Of a DNA stretch of 64,000 nucleotides, positions 57,855-64,000 are shown one piece after another. The position numbers and the translations under genes were made by a program. Every line of letters begins with the position of its first letter. Position 1 is the stretch's first letter. The stretch comes from Conexibacter woesei Iso977N (GTDB lineage Bacteria > Actinomycetota > Thermoleophilia > Solirubrobacterales > Solirubrobacteraceae). Where the stretch lies: contig NZ_AUKG01000004.1 in assembly GCF_000424625.1 (NCBI RefSeq), positions 310,001 through 374,000 on the forward strand. Direction: 5' to 3'. The notes under the pieces are model-generated. The model was not told the DNA's origin. It worked only from the letters and a program-made list of their open reading frames with translations, and did not search any database.

Positions 57855-58745
57855 TCACATCCATCGCAGCGCATCCGTGTTCCACTCCAACAACGCTCCG
57901 CCCTCATCGGCGAGCAGCGGATCGACGAACGCGATGACGTCGGCGATCAGCTCCGCCCAGGACCCGGGCGGCGGCGCGAGGTACGCCATGCGGTCGACCA
58001 TCGCAGCGTACGGGCCCTGTCGATCAGGGATATTGCGCAATGCTGCGCTGAGCGGGATCAGCGGTTGTCCGCGATGCTCCGCCACCGACCCGACGCTCGC
58101 CCGGAGGTCACGAGCGCTGAGTGCATGCAACCGGCTCGTGACCCAGAGGTCGGCGAAGTCGCGGTCGCGCGTGCTCGTCTCCCGGCGCTGCATGGCGGTG
58201 ACGATCTTCTCGGCCAGGTTCAGCACCAGCGGATAGGCGGCGAGCCGTACCGCCGGCCGGTCGACCACCGACGTGAGCTCGATCTCGATCCACGTCCCGG
58301 GATCGCCGAAGGAGAGGTCGAGGGCGAACGGGATCTTCGCTCGTCCGAGCCCTGCGACGAGCCCGACGCGCACGCCTTGGTACTCAGCGTCTTCGCGCAT
58401 GCGCTCGGTTCGGATGCTCGCTGGATCGATCGCGATCCCGTCGTCGGGGTCAGGTTCGAGCACGCAGATCCCGGACACCACCTCGCGGAGGTCGTCCTCG
58501 CCGTTGCCGACTCCGTGCGTCGAGAGGTCTGCGTCCTTCGTCATGCGCCGGATCTCGTTGGCCGCCATGAGCATGCCGCCCTTGAGGACCATCCGGCCGG
58601 CGTAATCCGAGATCGCAAGACGCCGGAGGAACGACTCGATCGCGTAGACCACCAACAACGGCTGGGTGTTGCCGCGATGCTCGTTGCGGGCCTTGGCCTG
58701 CAGCTCCCTGAACACCACGTTCGCCGCGGCGTCCTTCTCGCTCAA
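57855..58745 (-). CDS. AbiEii-type nucleotidyltransferase toxin
   Basis: 296 residues starting at a TTG (58743-58745) that overlaps the antitoxin stop by TTGA. The nucleotidyltransferase core is YAGRMVLKGGMLMAANEIRR with the following TKDADLS carrying the metal-binding aspartates, and the conserved AAYPLVLNLAEKIVTAMQRR and DRDFADLWV segments match AbiEii/AbiGii toxins. In known AbiE systems the toxin nucleotidylates tRNA or blocks translation, causing growth arrest during phage attack. Paired with an AbiEi-type antitoxin upstream. Confidence 0.88.
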   Translation of the reverse strand: MSEKDAAANVVFRELQAKARNEHRGNTQPLLVVYAIESFLRRLAISDYAGRMVLKGGMLMAANEIRRMTKDADLSTHGVGNGEDDLREVVSGICVLEPDPDDGIAIDPASIRTERMREDAEYQGVRVGLVAGLGRAKIPFALDLSFGDPGTWIEIELTSVVDRPAVRLAAYPLVLNLAEKIVTAMQRRETSTRDRDFADLWVTSRLHALSARDLRASVGSVAEHRGQPLIPLSAALRNIPDRQGPYAAMVDRMAYLAPPPGSWAELIADVIAFVDPLLADEGGALLEWNTDALRWM

Positions 58746-59356
58746 CTGAGCAGCGCCTCCATCGCGGGCGCCAGCTGTGATGCGCCGCCAAGCGCCCGCG
58801 CCAGCTCGGCGAGGCGCGGCGGGCGGGCCTCGCGACGCCGCAGGTAGCGGCCGAGCGCGTGGAGCGCGACGTCGCGTCCGACGAGATGTGAGAGACGCAT
58901 CGCGTCGACGATCGAGCGCTCCGCCGAGTAGACCCGGAACGGCTCGCCCACATCGGTGGTCGCCTCCTGCCGTTCGAGGCCGTAGGTCGCGGCATCGAAG
59001 ACGTGGACGCGGGTCGGCGGATGCGTGATCGCGGGACGATGCGCCCCGCGAGGCACGGCGATGTGGATCCGCTCCGGGATCTCGTCCGAGAGATCCCAAT
59101 AGGCAAGCGCGGAGTTCAGGCAGATCGTCGCTGCCGGTGCGCGGGCAGCAACGATCGCCAAGCCCGACAGCATGCCCGCGCCGCCCTCGGGCAGCTGCAG
59201 CACGCCGCGGCCGACCGACATCAGCTGGCCGGCGTTGCGAAGCCGGTACAGCGTCGTCCGGCTGAGTCCAGTCTCGACAGCTTCGGCGACGCGGAACGGC
59301 CGTTCCCCGAAGCGTTCGCGGAGACGCTCAATCGGCGGTCCGGCGTTCTGGATCAT
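58742..59356 (-). CDS. AbiEi-type antitoxin/transcriptional autorepressor
   Basis: 204 residues starting MIQNAGPPIERLRERFGERP. N-terminal winged helix (FRVAEAVETGLSRTTLYRLR and AGQLMSVGRGVLQL) and the C-terminal AbiEi domain (NSALAYWDLSDEIPERIHIA, and the basic YLRRREARPPRL near the end). AbiEi proteins neutralise AbiEii and repress their own operon by binding inverted repeats. TAGGAT ends seven bases before the ATG and lies inside a 47-base palindromic operator. TTGA overlap with the toxin gene. Confidence 0.87.
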   Translation of the reverse strand: MIQNAGPPIERLRERFGERPFRVAEAVETGLSRTTLYRLRNAGQLMSVGRGVLQLPEGGAGMLSGLAIVAARAPAATICLNSALAYWDLSDEIPERIHIAVPRGAHRPAITHPPTRVHVFDAATYGLERQEATTDVGEPFRVYSAERSIVDAMRLSHLVGRDVALHALGRYLRRREARPPRLAELARALGGASQLAPAMEALLS

Positions 59357-59403
59357 GGTACAAATCCTACACACCTCAACCCATGGTGTGCAGGATTTGT
59401 ACC
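59357..59403 (-). promoter_or_regulatory. Near-perfect palindromic operator of the AbiE pair
   Basis: GGTACAAATCCTACACACC (59357-59375) and its reverse complement at 59385-59403 match at 18 of 19 positions, separated by nine bases. The left arm holds the -10 box TAGGAT (minus strand) directly before the AbiEi start, so binding of the antitoxin here would block transcription. Two inverted repeats upstream of the operon are also the known mode for streptococcal AbiEi. Confidence 0.85.
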
Positions 59404-59418
59404 GCCGCGTGGTGCGGG

Positions 59419-61887
59419 TTAGCCCCGCACCACCACGTTCACGAGCTTGTTCGGCACCACGATCTCCTTGATGACGTCCTTGCCGTCCACGTGCGCGATG
59501 ACGTTCGGCAGCGCGCGGGCCAGGGCCAGGAGCTCGTCCTTCGAGGCGCTGGCCGGGGCTTCGACGCGGTCGCGGACCTTGCCGTTGACCTGGACGACGA
59601 GCTCGAAGGTGTCGGCTTCGAGGAAGGCGGCGTCGGCCGCGGGCCAGGGCTCTTCCCAGACGCGGCGGCCGGTCAGCAGGTTGTAGGCGTCGGTCGTCAC
59701 GTGCGGTGCGAAGGGGAACATCAGGGACGATGCCGTCGCCAGCGCGAAGCGCACGGTGCCGGGGTCGGCGCTCCCGCGCTTCTCCGCCGTGACCTCGTTG
59801 AACAGCTCCCGCACCGCCGCGATGGCGGTGTTGAAGTTGAACCGCTGGTCCATGTCGTTGGTGACCTTGTCGATCGCCCAGTTGGCCTTGCGCAGGATCC
59901 GCAGCGCGTCGGGACCGAGGTCCTCGGCATCGGGCACCGGCGCGTCCGGCAGCTCCGAAGCGGCTTCGGCCGAAACCCGCCACAGGCGCGACAGGAACCG
60001 GAACATCCCCTCGACACCGGTGTCCGTCCAGTCGGCATCCTGATCCGGCGGCCCGATGAACAGGATCTGCGCCCGCGCGGTGTCGGACCCGTACTTGTCG
60101 ACGATCGAGGCAGGCGACACGACGTTCCCCTTGGACTTGGACATCTTCGCCCCGTCCTTGGTGATCATCCCCTGCGTGAACAGGGCGGCGAACGGCTCGT
60201 CGGCCTCCAAGTGCCCCATGTCGCGCAGCGCCTTGATGAAGAACCGCGCGTACAGCAGGTGCAGGATCGCGTGCTCGACGCCGCCGATGTACTGGTCGAC
60301 GGGCATCCAGTGGTTCAGGACCGCCGGATCCCATGCCGCGGCGTCGTTGTGCGAGTCCGTGTAGCGCAGGAAGTACCACGAGGAGTCGACGAACGTGTCC
60401 ATCGTGTCGGTCTCGCGCCGAGCCGGACCGCCGCACCGCGGGCAGGTCGTGTTGACCCAGTCCTCGGCGGCCGCCAGCGGCGACTTGCCCTTCGGCTTGT
60501 AGTCCGTGATGTCCGGCAGCACGACCGGCAGCTGGTCGTCGGGCACCGGGACCATCCCGTCCCTCGGGCAGTGCACGATCGGGATCGGGCAGCCCCAGTA
60601 GCGCTGGCGCGACAGCAGCCAGTCCCGGAGGCGGTAGTTGGTGGACTTGTGGCCCCTGCCCTCGCGGTCCAGCCAGTCGACGATCCGGTCCAGGGCCTCT
60701 TCCTTGTAGAGCCCGTCGAACTCCGGGTGCGAGTTGACCAGCGGCCCGCGACCGGTGAACGGCAGCTCGTCCGACCCCTCAGGATCCGCGACCACTCGGC
60801 GAATCGGAAGGTCGTAGGCGCGCGCGAACGCGTAGTCGCGCTCGTCGTGCCCCGGCACCGCCATGATCGCGCCCGTGCCGTACTCCATCAGCACGTAGTC
60901 GGCCACGTACATCGGCAGCGCCTCGCCGTTGACCGGGTTGATCACGTGGCGCCCCAGGAACACACCGGTCTTGGGCTTCTCCGCGTTCCCCCGGTCCTCC
61001 AGCGACTCGCTCGCCGCGTGGTTGACGTACGCGCGGACCTCGTCCTCGCGCCCCGTCCCCGCGATCAGCCGCTCGATGTCGGGATGCTCGGGCGCCATCA
61101 CGAAGAACGTCGCGCCGAACAGGGTGTCCGGCCGCGTCGTGAAGACGGGGTAGTCGATCGCCAGCTCGTCACACCGGAACGTGACCTCGGCGCCCTGCGA
61201 GCGCCCGATCCAGTTGCGCTGCATCGTCTTGACGTGCTCGGGCCACTGGATGTTCGCCAGGTTGTCGACCAGCTCGTCGGCGTAGTCGGTGATCCGGAAG
61301 AACCACTGCTCCAGCTGCTTGACCTCGACCTCGTGCCCGCAGCGCTCGCAGCGCCCGTCGATGACCTGCTCGTTGGCCAGCACCGTCGCGTCGTTCGGGC
61401 ACCACTTGACCGCCGCGTCCTTGCGGTAGGCCAGCCCGCGCTCGAACATCTGCAGGAAGATCCACTGCGTCCACTTGTAGTAGGACGGGTCGTGGGTCGC
61501 CAGCTCGCGCGACCAGTCGATCGAGATGCCCCACTCGCGGAACTGCCTCTGGAACGACCTGATCGCCGCGTCGGTCGAGATGCGCGGGTGCTGCCCGGTC
61601 CGGATCGCGTGGTTCTCGGCCGGCAGGCCGAACGCGTCGTAGCCCATCGGGTGCAGCACCCTCTTGCCGGTGCGGCGGTGGAAGTGCGCGACCGCGTCGC
61701 CCACGGAGTACACCTTGAGGTGGCCGATGTGCGGCTCCCCCGAGGGGTATGGGAGCATCTCCAAGACATAGGACTTGGCGTCGTGGTCGAGAGCGTCGTC
61801 GTTCGACACCTCCCACGTGCGCTCGTCAGCCCAGACCCGCTGCCAGCGGGGCTCGATCTCATGCGGGTCGTAGCGATGTTCGGCCAC
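59419..61887 (-). CDS. leuS: Leucyl-tRNA synthetase
   Basis: Charges tRNA-Leu. 822 residues, bacterial type. HIGH motif in [20 protein letters not shown], zinc-type cysteines in the two CxxC pairs of [16 protein letters not shown] and CPRCGG, editing-domain [13 protein letters not shown] and the [15 protein letters not shown] patch, KMSKS in [16 protein letters not shown]. The start is a GTG at 61885-61887 with TAGCCT ending seven bases before it; an open frame upstream is a shadow of the divergent gene. Confidence 0.98.
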   Translation of the reverse strand: MAEHRYDPHEIEPRWQRVWADERTWEVSNDDALDHDAKSYVLEMLPYPSGEPHIGHLKVYSVGDAVAHFHRRTGKRVLHPMGYDAFGLPAENHAIRTGQHPRISTDAAIRSFQRQFREWGISIDWSRELATHDPSYYKWTQWIFLQMFERGLAYRKDAAVKWCPNDATVLANEQVIDGRCERCGHEVEVKQLEQWFFRITDYADELVDNLANIQWPEHVKTMQRNWIGRSQGAEVTFRCDELAIDYPVFTTRPDTLFGATFFVMAPEHPDIERLIAGTGREDEVRAYVNHAASESLEDRGNAEKPKTGVFLGRHVINPVNGEALPMYVADYVLMEYGTGAIMAVPGHDERDYAFARAYDLPIRRVVADPEGSDELPFTGRGPLVNSHPEFDGLYKEEALDRIVDWLDREGRGHKSTNYRLRDWLLSRQRYWGCPIPIVHCPRDGMVPVPDDQLPVVLPDITDYKPKGKSPLAAAEDWVNTTCPRCGGPARRETDTMDTFVDSSWYFLRYTDSHNDAAAWDPAVLNHWMPVDQYIGGVEHAILHLLYARFFIKALRDMGHLEADEPFAALFTQGMITKDGAKMSKSKGNVVSPASIVDKYGSDTARAQILFIGPPDQDADWTDTGVEGMFRFLSRLWRVSAEAASELPDAPVPDAEDLGPDALRILRKANWAIDKVTNDMDQRFNFNTAIAAVRELFNEVTAEKRGSADPGTVRFALATASSLMFPFAPHVTTDAYNLLTGRRVWEEPWPAADAAFLEADTFELVVQVNGKVRDRVEAPASASKDELLALARALPNVIAHVDGKDVIKEIVVPNKLVNVVVRG

Positions 61888-61980
61888 GGATTGGAGGCTA
61901 CAGCGAGCGGCCGGAATGCCGACTACCGGGGTAGATCGCCTTGCCGGTCGGCGCGTAGCGCGTATTCTCCGCGGCCGCCC

Positions 61981-62322
61981 ATGGCCGCCGTACACGTCGA
62001 TGCGCTGCTCCGCGACGCCTCGCCCACCGAGGTGACCGAGGGGCTGGAGCGCAACCCCGGATCCCGCCGCCTCGCCGAGCGCGGCTGGCAGCCGCTGTGG
62101 TTCGAGGTCCGGGTCGCCGTGGGCGAGACCCACGACCACGAGTTCATCCACTCCTTGGTCTGGCGCGAGCCGGGCCGGCCCGCGGCCGAGGTCGCCGAGG
62201 AGGAACTGGAGCACACGCTCGACGAGGCGCTGCGCAACCTGCGCGACCTCGAGGGCCACGACGTCTGGCCCGAGGACGTCGAGCGCCGCTCGGTGCGCGT
62301 CGAGGTCACCGCCTCTTCCTGA
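61981..62322 (+). CDS. Small acidic protein of unknown function
   Basis: 113 residues starting [20 protein letters not shown]. Mixed alpha/beta: a strand-rich middle ([20 protein letters not shown]), a helix rich in Glu/Ala ([20 protein letters not shown]) and a last strand [10 protein letters not shown]. No family recognised. TATTCT ends 12 bases before the ATG, with TTGCCG 16 bases further upstream as a possible -35. Divergent from leuS, followed after 47 bases by the coiled-coil gene. Confidence 0.7.
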   Translation: MAAVHVDALLRDASPTEVTEGLERNPGSRRLAERGWQPLWFEVRVAVGETHDHEFIHSLVWREPGRPAAEVAEEELEHTLDEALRNLRDLEGHDVWPEDVERRSVRVEVTASS

Positions 62323-62369
62323 CGGCGTTCTTGCGTGCGCGAGGCCTTGCGGCGCCTACGCTTTCGCGC

Positions 62370-63032
62370 ATGTCAGATCGGTCCGACGGCCTCAGCTCGA
62401 TCAGCGTCGCCTCCGCCAAGGTGGCGGCGATCGTCGAGGCCGCCGAGCGCGCCGCCGAGGACCTGCGGCTGAAGACCGAGGAGAAGGTCCGGGCCCGGAT
62501 CGCCGAGGCCGACCGCGCCGCCGCCCTGCGCGTCGAGGCCGCCGAGGCCGAGGCGCGCGACGTCGTCGCGCAGGCCCGCCGCGACGCCGAGGCGCTGATC
62601 ACCCAGGCGCGCCTGGACGTCCAGGGCGTCCACGACGAGGCCGCGCGCGCCCGCTCCGACGCCGAGGCCGAGGCCGCGCGGATGCGCCTCGAGACCGAGG
62701 AGTACGCTAAGGAGGCGCGCCAGGCCGCCCGCGACGACGCGCGCGCGATCGTCTCCGAGGCCCAGGCCGCGGCACGCGGCGTCCTGACCGACGGCACCGA
62801 GTTGTCGGACAACTTGAGCGAGCTGAGCGACTCCCTGCGCCGCAACGCCGAGCGGCTGCTCAACGACGTCAAGCTCGCGCACGCGCGCCTGACCGCGGAC
62901 CTGGACCAGCACTCGCCGCCCGGGACGTCGAACCCGTCGACCGCCCCGACGGCGCGGCGCTCCGGGGCGTCGCCGGCCGCGGGCGCCGGCGGGGACCTCA
63001 CGGTCCCGGAGTTCCTGCCGCGGCGCCGTTGA
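62370..63032 (+). CDS. Coiled-coil protein (DivIVA/ATP synthase b-like)
   Basis: 220 residues. From about residue 15 to 175 it is one long Ala/Glu/Arg-rich helix with heptad character (IVEAAERAAEDLRLKTEEKV, AEAEARDVVAQARRDAEALI), then a disordered Pro/Ser/Thr tail ending LTVPEFLPRRR. No membrane segment. Such proteins in actinobacteria act as scaffolds in cell division or polar growth, but without a recognisable DivIVA head this remains a guess. TACGCT ends seven bases before the ATG. Confidence 0.72.
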   Translation: MSDRSDGLSSISVASAKVAAIVEAAERAAEDLRLKTEEKVRARIAEADRAAALRVEAAEAEARDVVAQARRDAEALITQARLDVQGVHDEAARARSDAEAEAARMRLETEEYAKEARQAARDDARAIVSEAQAAARGVLTDGTELSDNLSELSDSLRRNAERLLNDVKLAHARLTADLDQHSPPGTSNPSTAPTARRSGASPAAGAGGDLTVPEFLPRRR

Positions 63033-63060
63033 GGCGTCGGCCGGCGGGCCGCCGCCCCAC

Positions 63061-63090
63061 CTGACACACCCCGCGCCCGCCGTGTAGCAT
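63061..63090 (+). promoter_or_regulatory. Promoter of tRNA-Ala
   Basis: CTGACA (63061-63066) and TAGCAT (63085-63090) are 18 bases apart, and the tRNA begins 11 bases after the -10 box. A good sigma-A type match. Confidence 0.65.
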
Positions 63091-63101
63091 TTCCGGTCCC
63101 A

Positions 63102-63174
63102 GGGGCCATAGCTCAGCTGGGAGAGCGCCTGCATGGCATGCAGGAGGTCGGGGGTTCGAGCCCCCCTGGCTCCA
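63102..63174 (+). tRNA. tRNA-Ala (anticodon GGC)
   Basis: Full cloverleaf: acceptor GGGGCCA pairing with TGGCTCC, D stem GCTC/GAGC, anticodon stem CCTGC/GCAGG with loop ATGGCAT (anticodon GGC, reading GCC), T arm GGGGG-TTCGAGC-CCCCC, discriminator A. CCA is not encoded. GCC is an abundant Ala codon in such a GC-rich genome. Followed directly by a strong terminator. Confidence 0.97.
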
Positions 63175-63180
63175 CTTCAC

Positions 63181-63208
63181 GGAAACCCCCGCTTCGGCGG
63201 GGGTTTCC
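63181..63208 (+). terminator. Terminator of tRNA-Ala with TTCG tetraloop
   Basis: GGAAACCCCCGC (63181-63192) pairs perfectly with 63197-63208 over 12 base pairs around a TTCG tetraloop, an exceptionally stable hairpin, followed by GCGTTTGCG. Confidence 0.85.
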
Positions 63209-63310
63209 GCGTTTGCGGGGCAGGCGCCGGATCGGCGTTCCAGTCAACGATGGAAACGCTATGGAAACGCGCGCCGGGCCTTCGGGCTCTTAGGTGCCCG
63301 CACGCCCGTT

Positions 63311-63493
63311 TCAGTCGCGGTACTCGACGGGCACGGGCGCGCGAGCCGGCGGTGGCCCGACGCAGTGCTGATCACGCCCGACGGCACGAAGACGGCGATC
63401 GAGATCGAGTTCTCCCCCAAGTCCACCGATCGCCTGAATCGGATCGTCTGCGGCTATGGCGACGTCGTCAGGAGCAGAATCACTGATCGTTAA
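63311..63493 (+). pseudogene. C-terminal remnant of a replication-relaxation-like protein
   Basis: The frame ending at TAA 63491-63493 reads RRWPDAVLITPDGTKTAIEI, then EFSPKSTDRLNRIVCGYGDV. This matches the pattern HRPDAVL-DG-AVEVELS-KS-RL--I---Y of the nuclease-like domain in replication-relaxation proteins of actinobacterial integrative elements. Only about 60 residues remain and no start codon or N-terminal domain is visible, so it is a fragment. Its place right behind a tRNA gene, a favoured attachment site, supports an integrated element that has decayed. Family assignment is by pattern memory. Confidence 0.5.
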
Positions 63494-64000
63494 GCGATGA
63501 TGCGTCGTTGTCCCATCGGTGGAGACGACCGCGTGCCACAACCCACGACGCGAATTCGGCGCATCGCCACGGCACGGGACCTACGCGCCCACCGGGCTTT
63601 GCGACGTCGCCGTCGCCGCCGCGCACCCCCGCCCTGCCCGGCGCACCCGCGCTCTCCTCGACCCGGCGACGACGGACCTGCTGCGCCCGGCCGACGCCGG
63701 TCGATAGCGGTCGACGACGCCGCGCTCCGCGACGACCACCTTCGCGATGGGCGCGCACGACGCAGAGCCGGCCTTTGGCGTCGGCGGAAGTCGGGGCCGC
63801 CTCCGGCGTGCCGGATCCCAACACACCAACAACGACGCGCCCACGCCACCGCGAGCGGCGTCGAGACGCCGACGCACGTCGCAGGCGACGCGCGCACGAG
63901 CTGGCGAACGTGGCGGCCGCGCGCTCTTGCATCCGGGCGCGTCGAGGAGCACAATCCGCGCTCCTGACATCCTGATCGCTCAAGAATCCTGATCTACGGG
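63494..64000. other. Gene-free right end of the window
   Basis: About 500 bases. Open frames exist on both strands but are all arginine- and alanine-rich shadows with no recognisable pattern. Composition (CGACGAC, CGGCGGAAGT, GCGTCGAGACGCC words) is like the other repeat-like spacers. No tandem period found by eye. A gene or the far end of the decayed element may lie beyond the window. Confidence 0.4.

Noticed and set aside
63497-63992. Several overlapping open frames of 60-167 codons on both strands at the right edge
   Set aside because: All are compositionally driven and mutually overlapping; none shows a start signal or a protein-like pattern.

Overview
The window is a stretch of GC-rich (roughly 70% or more) bacterial chromosome, densely coded on both strands, with ordinary housekeeping genes (rpsT, leuS, era, lepA, murJ, holA, hrcA-dnaJ-prmA) and one tRNA-Ala. 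Many GTG and TTG starts, a type-2 NADH dehydrogenase, many short -10 boxes directly in front of start codons, and the gene orders seen suggest an actinobacterium. A deep-branching soil lineage such as the Solirubrobacterales/Thermoleophilia is my best guess, but that rests on style and gene order, not on a search.

Layout. 1-3.7 kb: branched-chain amino acid ABC importer (livM cut by the window edge, livH, binding lipoprotein). 3.8-14.5 kb: tryptophan biosynthesis on the minus strand (hisIE-trpE-trpG-trpD-trpC-htrA-trpF-trpB, then trpA and a 54-residue membrane protein), interrupted by an HtrA protease gene with a striking array of phased hexamers in its promoter, and by an opposite-strand flippase-like gene followed by a 47-bp palindrome and a 136-bp tandem repeat. 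14.5-18.3 kb: a PAS3-GGDEF-EAL protein and a zeta-like toxin-antitoxin pair. 18.4-28.5 kb: a sugar catabolic island (GH4 glycosidase, two PfkB-type kinases, DeoR regulator, complete ABC importer, AgaS-like SIS isomerase, GH114 endo-polygalactosaminidase). Read together it looks like a pathway for alpha-linked galactosamine oligomers or polymers; this is the best candidate for an undescribed system here. 28.5-36.4 kb: small genes, then yqeY-phoH-ybeY-era, an NlpC/P60 hydrolase, NDH-2 and an APC permease. 36.4-39.1 kb: gene-poor region with a repeat-containing unknown protein, a decayed serine recombinase, a pair of C5/G5 hairpin boxes and a diverged 154-bp tandem repeat. 39.1-49.8 kb: chemoreceptor, prmA-dnaJ-hrcA, a two-subunit MaoC-type dehydratase, a divergent EamA/MocR pair with shared operator repeats, a degenerate PIG-L protein, an SDR and a small winged-helix protein. 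49.9-57.8 kb: lepA, murJ, rpsT, holA, comEC-comEA. 57.8-59.4 kb: an AbiEi/AbiEii toxin-antitoxin pair with a near-perfect palindromic operator. 59.4-64 kb: leuS, two unknown genes, tRNA-Ala(GGC) with a strong terminator, and the decayed end of a replication-relaxation-like gene next to the tRNA, which points to a lost or degraded integrative element.

A window-wide theme is the promoter style: at about eighteen genes a TANNNT hexamer (TAGACT, TAGGAT, TAGCAT and similar) ends only 6-12 bases before the start codon, which implies leaderless mRNAs. Gene-to-gene coupling by ATGA, GTGA or TTGA overlaps is also very common.
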